Assembly: GCF_004359215.1 (NCBI RefSeq)
Contig: NC_090619.1
Location: 6,126,717 to 6,190,716 of the forward strand
Source of the DNA: Bremia lactucae
Lineage: Eukaryota > Oomycota > Peronosporomycetes > Peronosporales > Peronosporaceae
Direction of reading: 5' to 3'
DNA length: 64,000 nucleotides
The stretch's first letter is position 1. Each line of letters opens with the position of its first letter. Below are positions 55,228-64,000 of the stretch, one piece after another. The notes under the pieces were generated by a model. It was not told the DNA's origin. It searched no databases and worked only from the letters and a program-made list of their open reading frames with translations. A program made the translations under genes and the position numbers.

Positions 55228-56499
55228 GAGCGTACGAGAACGTGAGTGCATGTGCCCATGTTCTCTACTAATGTTCGGTGTGAATTTAGGGGCTTTATTA
55301 GGCCGTGATTCGGCCAAAATCATCGAAGCTCGTCCGATTATAAAGCACAATCGTGTTCGAGACACGCGGGTGCCTCGATCGTCAATCTGGGCCCCGCTGA
55401 TATAACCACACCGAACCGTGAACTGGCTGATGTACATTTTTCGTCCAACGTGTGTACTCAACCCTGATAGGGCATTTAACATCCTGCATTGACTTCGCAG
55501 TGTCCCGGGAAAAGAAATAAAATCGATTGACCAAATAGACCGACTGTAGCTTATCGCTTCGTTGGACCCAGTCAGAGCTGGCGCGAAAACAATCGGCAAC
55601 CGTCAGGTGGGCAGCTTTAGTCAGCGCATGTCCGGCACTTCTTAATCAGCAGCGTTGCGAGAAGGTGACCTGTGAGCGGGCTGTTAGAGCAAATGCGACC
55701 AAGCGTAGTCACTAAAACCCAAACCGCTGTAGGCGTCTAGACAAACAAAGGATCTGGCTCGTATTGTTGGGTTGGGCGAAGTGGCTACACCTGTGACCGA
55801 CAATTGTCAGACAATAGCATTCGCTCAGGCTCTCGTGGAGACTACGTTATCCGCTTCGACCAAATACCTGGAGCTGTCCAGGGCCTCATCTAAACAGGGG
55901 CTCAAGTCAACAGGGCTATTCAATTTGGCAGACCAGCTACATCATGACCTTAGGGTCCATGTCCTACAGACCGTAGGGAGGTATGGGCTACGATGACAAG
56001 AATATAGTTGGCATCCCAGCTCAGATGGTTTCTGGTCGACTATGCGACCAGCTCTTCGGACGGGACCTCGTGGATCTCTGCTGATTGCTGGAATGCAGTG
56101 ACACACGTGGTATGACCGCAACATTCTTGCAAAGATACATATTTGTTGTTCATGAAGGCATGGTCACCGACCGTTGGAGCTGCCATAATCCACAAGGACC
56201 ATCGCAAAACGAGCGCTTCGCGCGCTCGTAAAGGGTTTGCAACATCCTGTCACGATCAACATACAAGGAAGGTGGTGGGATCAGAGTCAGTGCGAACCCG
56301 ACCAGTTTTGATGTAGCTACGCCAGTGTCATCGTAGACTCGGCCCCCCTAGCCGCTGCAAGATCAGAAGAGCCGTCGAAGTTGCGTTCCGAGCTATAGGG
56401 GAGACCACTTGAGTACAATCACCGCTGAGTGCTGAAACTATGGCTAATTATAAAAGCTGCAGCGCAAGAGGAGAGTCCATTTTCGTCGTAGTGTAAACG
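55228..56499. other. Repeat debris without recognisable domain
   Basis: Short frames on both strands (up to 126 aa) without motif. By position it may contain LINE ORF1/ORF2 junction sequence. Confidence 0.35.
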
Positions 56500-58450
56500 A
56501 CTAGAGCTGTAGAGCCTTTAGCATTTGACTAATGATCGCCACCTAATAAAAGGAGCCGTTTACGTTCTACCTGGTACGTCAATATAGATGCATGAGCCCT
56601 GATAGACTGGGTGGTCTCTATTCGATTATCAGATCTGGGTACGTCCAGGGAGTCCGTGAGGTCCAAACGGTCGAACACCTCGTCCGTGTGAAGAGCTGAA
56701 TAATGGTTGCGAACAGCGAAGCACGAACGGTCGAGAGTGGGGCTCCTCGAGATTGGTAGCATGAAGCTCGTCGATAAAAACCACGACCAAGAGAAGATAT
56801 TTCTTCGCTGAGCGCCATCTGGCGTACCTTCTTCCAGGCCACCGCCTGCGGTGCAGACAGAAGAGGTTGCAAGAATGCCGCTCCGACCTGGTTAGGAGAT
56901 CCCACACTCCAGTACAAAATAATAAGGCCTGTGTCCCTGGGCTCGATTAGATTGGATTTCAGCCGCCCCTTCCTCATGTGAGCGTACGCTTCCTGAAGAC
57001 ACCCCATTAGAACACCCTAGCGTCCATCGGTGCCCCTGAAACCCAGCTCATTGGGTCGACCTTGTGCGTCGGATGTCGACGAACCCTTCTCTACAGTACC
57101 CAGACTATCCCTTACGTCTCTAGGGGACAAAGTTGCCTCAGAATCCTTAGCAGTAATTTTATCGAGACACGTGTCTGCTCTACTGAATATATACAAACAG
57201 ATATTGGAAAGGGCAGAACCGCCTACTTCATTTCTTTCGGTGCGGATTATTTCCTGGTGTAAGAAGGGCATGTCATGAATTACTGGCCAGTATCACTGCT
57301 TTAAAAAGTTACAAGATTATTTCGAAGGTGATAGCACTGCGGTTACAGCGAGTTTTGCCAATAATTGTTAGATATTCGCAGCAAGTTTTTGTGCAAGGGT
57401 GGTAAACGGTAAAACTGGTCATGATGATATTATCTCAAGTGAAAACAGCTAAACGCGAAGCGAAATTATCGGATTCAAAAAGTCGTCTGATTTTTTACTA
57501 GAGTCCCGCAAAGCGTACGAGACAAATTCTTTACGCCGCCTTACCGTGTTTTGAATTTGCCGAGCATTATGCTCAGATAAATAAGCGGTCTCATACTGGG
57601 ACAACGGCGGCGTGTCTCATCAACGGCATGACTTTGGCCCCGGTCTCAGTTTTTTCCGGAATATGCAAGGGCCGCCCTCTAGCCCCTCTTCGTTTCCTGA
57701 TGGCTGTTGAGCTGCTGGTTTTGGCGAGTCAGCAATTCTCCAAGTGGCACGTATGCCCATACGTTAACGCACCCAAGGGGTCCGTCCATGCTTTCTCGCG
57801 AATTTTTAACCCCCGTCATCTGGCTGGACACGGCTGACCAGGTTGAACTCATGCTTCAGCCATGTCCATAAAGATGGTGGAGCTATTGAGAAAATCAATT
57901 GGCAAGCTGGACATGGAATCGACAATTGATTGTTTTCATAAGTGCCATTTAGCTGCAAGCCTTCGCCGGAATTTCTGTTCTTCAGTTTAACATGCAGTGA
58001 GGTACTTGGGGTATGAAGTTGGGATCGGGGGCGTATTGCTTATAAATTGGGCACTCCGCACGCCACCGCTTCAGCGGCAACTATTGACGGCGTCAGTCAG
58101 TGTCACAGATCATGCACTTATTCTAAATGCCGTCATCTTACCGTCCATCCTCTTCATAGCGGCGGTATTTGAGATGCTGGACTGGGCGCGTACATTTATT
58201 CAGAATTTCTGCAAACAATTCTTGTGGGCGCATGCAACAACCACGGATGCCATTCGTGACAAGGTTAACCCTGGCTACTTCATGCGCCGAATCAGGCGAG
58301 TGGTATTGTGCCTTACTTCGTTTGAAGAAGCTATTAAAAATCAACGAATCAAACATGCGCTGCGGTGGCTCACCCAGGCTCACGACAAGTATTTTTAAAC
58401 CTGGAGTCACTGGGCTTCTTGTGATAGGTCTTAAACAACTCGTTTGATCA
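56500..58450 (+). pseudogene. LINE (non-LTR) ORF2 remnant with reverse transcriptase
   Basis: On the plus strand the RT can be followed through several frames. IISKVIALRLQRVLPIIV lies near 57310-57365, then a worn palm, HTGTTAACLINGM near 57595-57630, and VFSGICKGRPLAPLRFLMAVELL near 57648-57717, equivalent to the GIRQGCPLSPLLF block of LINEs. The C-terminal LINE region continues at 57990-58400 (RYLGYEVG, LNAVILPSILFIAAVFEM, FCKQFLWAHATTTDA). The catalytic YxDD segment (about 57760-57830) is not intact. Sequence at 56500-57030 may hold endonuclease scraps. Confidence 0.75.
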
Positions 58451-60100
58451 TGCACGATAGGTGTCGAGGACGGGCACTACGTGTGTCATCGGTACAGAAG
58501 GGTTCCCTTGCCTACGACTTGCATCGGCTTATGATGCCAGCGGACTTAGAAGTTAACAAATGCCGTTATCATTTTTCGGAAAACTTTGCTTCTCCACTTC
58601 AAGAAGCAGCTAACTGGTAGAAAGGCGATGACTGGGTCCTGACGTACTCGACTGCGTTTCCAGACAAACTCGCTCCGGTGGACCCTCAAGATTCTGCAGT
58701 GCATCAATTTTGGGGTACTTTTGGTTTGAGCAACAACTTCTGGATCCTCTAAGCCAGTGGGAACCGCTGAGTAGCTCGAAATCGCCAGCATGGACGCCTG
58801 CTCCATTACATGTCTTCGCATCCGGCGTACTGCTTAGTCGGAATTGTGTTCATGATTTCGCCATCTGGCCCGAGCGATATAGCGACTGCGATACTTCTGC
58901 AGCCCTTTATTTCCGGATTAGAACAGAATGAGCCCAAGACCGCCCATTATCCCTCCGTCACCCTCCCTGTTAGACATGAATAACGGAGCGGAGGGGCTAA
59001 GAGTCGGCACCCGGAAGGATACATACGCCAGCGCCGACGAGTTGGTCCGGGTGCAATAGCATACTGATGGAATCCATTGGTCTCTAAAGTTTATGGAGCA
59101 ACCGAAAACTTAGTTCGACATCGACCGGCGAGCGGTTCAGGTCGGCTTCTCTTATTCGGCAAACTGGCGTTATTCTTAATCACACCCCCATCATCGTCGG
59201 TTTGTGCGGGCGGTGGCGCCACGATCCTAATGGATCAATTTGAAAAATCATTGGTACAGCGGCGTTTCGTCTTTACAAATGCCTCCTGGCCAAGCCTTTG
59301 ATACAGTTCTGGAGCGGTATGCTAACTGGATTGAAACGATTTCGTGGCAACATGCGGCTAATATCAGCTACAATCTCAGGTAAGGGACCATTCTCATGGG
59401 CTGTTGAACTTTCAAGTTTGACAGTGTATAAAAGTCGCCACCAGGCAACGTAATCTGTACCATACGGGAAGGTCCATGGACGCTAGCTGTCGTGCACTGC
59501 CGGCGTATCGAGGGCTTTAAGAGACCTATAGACATATCTTCTGGGATTATCAAAAGGCGCAGGGTGCAGCCTAAAGCTGGCTCATCACTGGACGGGGGCT
59601 TTACCCCCTCCTCAAAGTTTTTTTTTCAGCCACCTCGGCAACTGCGCAAACCGCCGAGCGCCGGCGATTTCTAATCGGCAGCGACGGCGAAATCAGCGGT
59701 TTGGCGCCGTTTCGCCATGTCCAATCTACAACATCTCAGAGCGTTGCTTGCTTTTGGAAGACGGTTTTGCGTCAACTTACTGCGTTGGCCAAGCGAAAAC
59801 CTCGAGGGGCTATCACCGTGCTTTAGGGGCCGCGATTGCAGGCCTGTGTCAATCTATTTCACCTGGAGTGCAACGGAGACCCGTTGCGCATCTAGGTCTG
59901 CCACGATAAGCTGCCATCAGCGGCACTATATTCCTGGCTTAGGAATTTTTAGACGTCCAGCACTTAGTAAAAGTAACAGAGAAGTCAAGAATCTCTCTTT
60001 CTCTTCAGCGCCCCCATAGCTTTTAAAAGCCGCGGAACTGAATTACACCGTGCAATAATTACACCACCGGATATTATAATTTTTTAAATATTATTTTTTT
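58451..60100. other. Repeat debris downstream of LINE
   Basis: Short frames only. A plus frame at 59077-59301 lies where the end of a LINE ORF2 or another repeat would be, but no motif is definite. An AT-rich run at 60060-60100 could be a worn tail. Confidence 0.35.
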
Positions 60101-60101
60101 A

Positions 60102-60347
60102 ATGTATAAGTCGAATGTCTTGGCTAACGCTTTATCGCACAGAATAGACTACGAGGTTAGACACCAGGAAAGTGTGTCTAGTGCGAAAGCACAATTTCAG
60201 CCGTCGACATTGGCAGCCATGAAGGCATACCACGTGACGAGCTCATTGGCCTCTGAAATAAAAGAGAGCTACAGTCAGGACGACCAGTGGCCTTTTGCAC
60301 ACAGAAGGTTGACGCCCTTACATGACGCGCTTTTAATCGGTCGATAA
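60102..60347 (+). pseudogene. Ty3/gypsy RNase H-integrase linker fragment
   Basis: The frame reads NVLANALSHRIDYEV, then DDQ near the end, matching the end of RNase H and the linker in other gypsy copies here (NVVANALLRRPDFQL at 30.17 kb). Both ends are cut. Confidence 0.6.
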
Positions 60348-60354
60348 AGAATTT

Positions 60355-60478
60355 ATGGACCGCAAGTACTGTTCACGAGGCAGTGGTCACTGCTTCAAGA
60401 CACAGTACCTCGAGCCCGGTTTGAGCTCGATCTCATGTCGAGTGCCTTTACCCTTAGGCAACTCGCATGGAACTTTAA
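60355..60478 (-). pseudogene. Ty3/gypsy protease-RT linker fragment, opposite strand
   Basis: The minus strand reads PCELPKGKGTRHEIEL, then PGSRYCVLKQ and PLPREQ, the start of gypsy RT. It lies head-on against the plus-strand gypsy fragment 60102-60347 and directly abuts the tRNA-like inverted repeat. Confidence 0.65.
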
Positions 60479-60640
60479 ATGCTCCTGGAAGAACTGGTAC
60501 CCATTGCAGCCTGAAGAGACGTGCATGTCGATGCAAAAGACGTGCTTAATGAAAGTGGTAAAATGTTTATGGAGTGAAGATGTTGCAGCTCATGGTCGCT
60601 AGTTTGCTCTGCATAGCAACCATGAGCTGCAACATCTTCA

Positions 60641-60699
60641 CTCGAACCCACGACCACTGGTTAGAAAGGCCGGCACTCTTCCAGCTGAGCTAGACGAGT
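60641..60699 (-). pseudogene. tRNA-Lys-like sequence, truncated
   Basis: The minus strand reads GTCTAGCTCAGCTGG, then CCGGCCTTTCTAACCAG and GTGGGTTCGAG, parallel to the tRNA-Lys-like sequence at 61045-61117. The T arm is cut at the edge of the hairpin, and the anticodon loop is mutated. Confidence 0.55.
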
Positions 60700-60710
60700 T
60701 GGGGGTCCCA

Positions 60711-60778
60711 CTCTGGTGTTGTGGTTAAGCATCGACTTGGTGACCCAAAGGACACGGGTTCGATTCCCGCACCAACCA
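60711..60778 (+). pseudogene. tRNA-like module with intact B box
   Basis: CGGGTTCGATTCCCG forms a good T arm, followed by CACCAACCA, and GTGGTTAAGC resembles an A box. The anticodon stem does not close in any standard way, so I give no amino acid. It is more likely a SINE head than a working tRNA. Confidence 0.45.
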
Positions 60779-61044
60779 CAAAAATTGAAATGGAACAGAC
60801 TTTCCGATACCCTTGGGACCCCGGGTATCGTTAAGCACAGATAAGCCCTCGGGCCAGAATTAAAATCAAAATTAAAAATTGACAAGAAATCAGATTAAAA
60901 AGGATGAGTTATAGAATATCTTAGCCAAAGCCGAGTAGGTATAGGTTATGTTAACGATAAATATACAATCGACTTTCAACTGAGCTAGACGGGTTTCGCC
61001 CAGTCTACCGATTTGACTGCTGAGAATGAACCAGACCGGGCGAA

Positions 61045-61117
61045 ACCTGTCTAGTTCAGTTGGCCGAGTGCTGGCCTTTTAAGCCAGTGGTCGTGGGTAC
61101 GAGCCCCACGGGGGGGT
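61045..61117 (+). pseudogene. tRNA-Lys(UUU)-like sequence
   Basis: D arm (TAGTTCAGTTGGCCGAGT), anticodon stem CTGGC/GCCAG with loop CTTTTAA (anticodon TTT at 61078-61080), and T stem GTGGG/CCCAC all fold. The acceptor stem has at least two mismatches, and the T loop reads TACGAGC instead of TTCGAGC, which damages the B box. Probably derived from tRNA-Lys but no longer a working tRNA. Confidence 0.55.
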
Positions 61118-61285
61118 GATAAACGCTGCATGGCAGAAGAGGATTCGCTAATTTGCTCTGCATCGCAACCATGAGCTGCAACATCTTCACTTCATAAACA
61201 TTTTACCACTTTCATTAAGCACGTCTTTTGCATCGACATGCACCTCTCTTCAAGCTGCAATGGATACCAGTTCTTCCAGGGGCAT

Positions 61286-61608
61286 CGCGAGCGTAAGCAC
61301 AGTGTTAGGCGCAGTAACTGTATTTAAGCTGCTGAAAGTTTTAATAACTACTTCTGTGTCCAAGTCTTCTGATTTGAGTGCTGAGAAATTAAATTGCTTA
61401 AAATGAACCAGACGCTCACTTCTGACTCATACACAAATAATGACCCAAGGACTTATTATCGCGAATCGTAGTAACTTTTATCTAAAATTACGTAGCAAGC
61501 ATGTCAATATAATTAATAGATATTACCAGCGTACCCAATATATGACTTAAAACCGTCTTCGTTTATTCATGTTAGCCAGTAACGACTAATTATTAGGATG
61601 CGTAAAAA
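61286..61608. other. Intergenic 3' to the ISWI gene
   Basis: AT-rich sequence with no recognised feature. It presumably contains the 3' end of the ISWI transcript. Confidence 0.5.
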
Positions 61609-64000
61609 TCAGCTTGAGCGCTGTTTCTTCGACGAACTCGACATTTTAGATGAAGCGCTGCGTTTCTTAGACGAGCTCGACGTCTTGCTGCGACTACTAC
61701 TTTTGCTCTTGCTTTTCGAGCTTGACGAACTCCGCTTTTTCGCCTTTTTCACAAGTTCCTCTTCATCTTTAGTGTTTTTGCTTTTCAACTCGTCATTCTC
61801 GCGTTCAATCATGCGCGTAAGTAGCTCCCCACGCTTTTGCAATTCGCCAATCGTTCGCGACTTGAAAAACCAATCGAATCGAAACTGCCATGCTTGGCGA
61901 ATTTCATCACGGATCTCGCCCCAATGCTCTAGTGGACCATATTTGTTCATCATGACCACCAAAAACACGTCTTCTTCCAAAATGTACCCTTTGCTTTTAT
62001 ACCCAGCTGGATAATGCAATCGCATGTCACGAAGCGGGTGGCTGTAGCGACTACACTTCCGTGCAAGCGCCTGCTTCACGACTTCATTGCGCTCTAGCCG
62101 CTTTTCCCCTCGCTCAATCTTTTCAATGTACTTGGCGTGCTCTTTCAGCTCGGTAAAACGGGACCAGAACGTCTCGTAGTACTGCACTACCCGCGCTCTA
62201 TCCTTCCCAAGCACCAGAGAAACTTCCTCGCACACGCGTGTCTTATCAGCACGGCCGTAGCGCTCACAACTCGTGATAAACTGTTTTAAATCACGCCGAG
62301 TCCAATCCCCAAAGCCCTCTTTCTCAAGTCCTTCGAGCACCTTGGCGTCTGCTGGGTCCATTTCCGTTTCTGTCAATTCTTTCTCCAACGCAGCAGAACG
62401 CGTGTTGTCCTCTTCTTCTTCCTCTACAGCGTGCTCGGCTGAGTCTTCTTCTTTAGCTTTTCGCGCCTTCACTCGTGCTTCATCAGCCTTCGCTTCTTTA
62501 ATAAGACGCATCAATTCTTTTCGTCGGTTTTCAACTTGAGTCTTTTTCGTCAAAAGAGCTACCATGCGTTCTTGTTGAAAAAACTGATAATCATGTACAA
62601 CAGGCACCTTGGCGGCATCTGAACCAGATTTTTTCGGCTTCTTTGGTTTTGTTATTCCTGCCTGTTGACGGTAGTACTCGTCTTCGTTGTAATTCGACTT
62701 GCGTTCACGCTGTGGAAGAGCAATGAACGTAGAAGGAAAAACAGCGCCACTGTTCGTGTCTTTTGAAAATACCTCGCCTTCAAATTCATAAAGACTCGAG
62801 ACATTCGCGTTGCCATTGTCGCCTGAGAGCGAGAAGTTGGCTAAATTGTGCTGCATGTCCGCCGCAATCTTTCCTTTCATTGTTTCCGTGCGCTCTTCTC
62901 CACGAGCCAAGATGGCATCGATATCATCATCCGTAATCATCGATCCACGCGCGTTAAAAATCTCATCAGCCCCAAAACGGACCATCGTCATTAGCTCATC
63001 CTTCGACAGCTTGCGATTCTGCTGAGCTAGACGTCCTTGCTGGATAATAGCAGCATCCAAATAAAGTTTGCGTTCCGCACGCTCGACAATCTTCTCTTCT
63101 ACTGTACCATCCGTAATAAAGCGAAAGACCCGCACAATCTTCGTCTGTCCAATCCGATGGGCGCGATCCATTGCTTGAAGATCAACCTGCGGGTTCCAGT
63201 CCGAGTCAAATAGGATGACAATGTCGGCGGTCGCCAAGTTAATCCCCAAGCCACCTGCTCGCGTGCTCAACAAGAAACAAAATTTGGTGCTTCCCGGTGT
63301 ATTAAACTCTTCCATCATACTGTCGCGATCTTCACCCTTGGTAGACCCATCCAATCGACAATAATCGTGGCTAAAGTATCGCATGTAATCCTCGAGAATA
63401 TCCATCATCGACGTCATTTGGCAAAAAATTAACACGCGCGAGCCCTGTGCCCGAAGTTTTGGCAACAACTTATGCAACAATGTCATTTTCCCACAGTTTT
63501 CCCATAAATGAGGACCTTCTTGATACGGTGGGCCAGGCTCCGCTCCTTCAAAAAGATATGGGTGATTGCATACCTTGCGCAATTGCATTAAAATATTCAA
63601 AAGCCGCACACGATCACTGCCGCCAATCGCATTTAAATGCGTCGCATCTCGATGGAGCACGCGCATGTACCACTCACGCTGCATTTCAGACAGACCCACG
63701 TATAGTTTGGTCTCGATTTTTGGCGGCAACGAATGCTCGACATCTGCTTTCAAACGACGCAACAGGAACGGCCGCAAGATCGTATGCAGCTTTTTAATGA
63801 CATTTTCCTGTCCTTCCTGCTCATCCACGTTGAACCATGCGTCAAAATCCTCCGAGTCTGAAAACACATCTGGAAGAAGGAAATTCAGTAATGCCCAGAG
63901 TTCGTGTAGATTATTCTGTAAAGGAGTTCCAGTGATGAGCAATCGATGTTCGACTTTGAATTCGCGCACGACGCGAGAGAGTTTCGAGTTTTCATTTTTC
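61609..64000 (-). CDS. ISWI-family SNF2 chromatin-remodelling ATPase, 3' part
   Basis: The minus frame is open from 64000 to the stop at 61609 (about 796 residues), so the 5' end is outside the window. At the edge it reads KNENSKLSRVVREF, the stretch that follows the DEAH box in ISWI. The visible part has SNF2 motif III (LLITGTPLQNN), the helicase C lobe (RVLIFCQMTSMMDILEDY, STRAGGLGINL, motif VI DRAHRIGQ), and then the HAND, SANT and SLIDE modules in about the last 350 residues (e.g. GFGDWTRRDLKQFI, YSHPLRDMRLHYP, DWFFKSRTIGELQKRGELL). ISWI slides and spaces nucleosomes using ATP in the nucleus. A Ser/Lys tail of about 45 residues closes the protein. No intron is seen in this part. Confidence 0.95.
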   Translation of the reverse strand, partial: KNENSKLSRVVREFKVEHRLLITGTPLQNNLHELWALLNFLLPDVFSDSEDFDAWFNVDEQEGQENVIKKLHTILRPFLLRRLKADVEHSLPPKIETKLYVGLSEMQREWYMRVLHRDATHLNAIGGSDRVRLLNILMQLRKVCNHPYLFEGAEPGPPYQEGPHLWENCGKMTLLHKLLPKLRAQGSRVLIFCQMTSMMDILEDYMRYFSHDYCRLDGSTKGEDRDSMMEEFNTPGSTKFCFLLSTRAGGLGINLATADIVILFDSDWNPQVDLQAMDRAHRIGQTKIVRVFRFITDGTVEEKIVERAERKLYLDAAIIQQGRLAQQNRKLSKDELMTMVRFGADEIFNARGSMITDDDIDAILARGEERTETMKGKIAADMQHNLANFSLSGDNGNANVSSLYEFEGEVFSKDTNSGAVFPSTFIALPQRERKSNYNEDEYYRQQAGITKPKKPKKSGSDAAKVPVVHDYQFFQQERMVALLTKKTQVENRRKELMRLIKEAKADEARVKARKAKEEDSAEHAVEEEEEDNTRSAALEKELTETEMDPADAKVLEGLEKEGFGDWTRRDLKQFITSCERYGRADKTRVCEEVSLVLGKDRARVVQYYETFWSRFTELKEHAKYIEKIERGEKRLERNEVVKQALARKCSRYSHPLRDMRLHYPAGYKSKGYILEEDVFLVVMMNKYGPLEHWGEIRDEIRQAWQFRFDWFFKSRTIGELQKRGELLTRMIERENDELKSKNTKDEEELVKKAKKRSSSSSKSKSKSSSRSKTSSSSKKRSASSKMSSSSKKQRSS

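Larger units (their letters stand above)
60479..61285. mobile_element. Compound tRNA-like inverted-repeat element
   Basis: Outer arms 60479-60596 and 61167-61285 are inverse copies of about 92% identity. A 45-base block (about 60597-60641) recurs directly at 61146-61190. A hairpin with 21-base stem lies at 60577-60641. Inside the arms are three tRNA-like modules, two of them Lys-type in opposite directions, plus a 30-base inverse pair (60969-60998 and 61034-61063). This looks like SINE copies joined head to head. No coding frame. Confidence 0.7.

Noticed and set aside
60711..61117. Working tRNA genes
   Set aside because: The acceptor stem of the Lys-like sequence mispairs, its B box is mutated, and the neighbour has no closing anticodon stem. 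They sit inside a repeat element.

Overview
The window reads as nuclear DNA of an oomycete, most likely a Peronosporales species (Phytophthora or a downy mildew). I infer this from the gene set (stramenopile-type P0 tail, secreted SMP-30-like protein with a Ser/Gly/Thr-rich region, receptor-like TKL kinase), from short GT-AG introns of 47-78 bases, and from abundant Ty3/gypsy, Ty1/copia and LINE debris with LTR ends of the form TGTAACGGG. The species cannot be named from the sequence.

Layout. 1-4.45 kb is a decayed minus-strand Ty3/gypsy element running off the left edge. 5.1-10.1 kb is a gene island: a YGR210C/YchF-type GTPase, a secreted SMP-30-like protein carrying a minisatellite, and a four-helix membrane protein. 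10.36-18.25 kb is a nearly full-length but dead chromodomain-type Ty3/gypsy element with both LTRs, on the minus strand. 18.3-27.0 kb is the main gene island: a mitochondrial HDHD5/CECR5-like HAD phosphatase in six exons, a tesmin/TSO1 CXC protein in three exons, ribosomal protein P0, ethanolamine-phosphate cytidylyltransferase and a receptor-like kinase. 27.2-36.3 kb is a mosaic of nested Ty3/gypsy pieces on both strands, several LTRs, a SINE with target-site duplications and two copies of an unassigned repeat ORF. 36.5-46.8 kb is a large diverged inverted repeat enclosing one gene of unknown function (792 aa, two exons); a solo LTR sits in the right arm. 48-51.9 kb is a decayed minus-strand Ty1/copia element. 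52-60 kb is LINE debris with a strong fold-back structure at 54.3-55.2 kb. 60.1-61.3 kb holds gypsy scraps and a compound tRNA-like inverted repeat. 61.6-64.0 kb is the 3' part of an ISWI chromatin remodeler that continues off the right edge.

Ten genes look intact or intact as far as visible. They serve unrelated housekeeping and signalling jobs (translation, phosphatidylethanolamine synthesis, chromatin remodelling, transcription, signalling) and do not form a pathway. Three have introns that hide their true extent (18.3 kb, 19.8 kb and 40.2 kb); their exon models come from reading splice sites by eye and need transcript support.

I found no clearly new defence or effector system. The best leads are the inverted-repeat island around the 792-aa gene, the tRNA-like inverted repeat at 60.5-61.3 kb, the fold-back element at 54.3-55.2 kb and a candidate antisense ORF inside the 10.8-18.3 kb retroelement.
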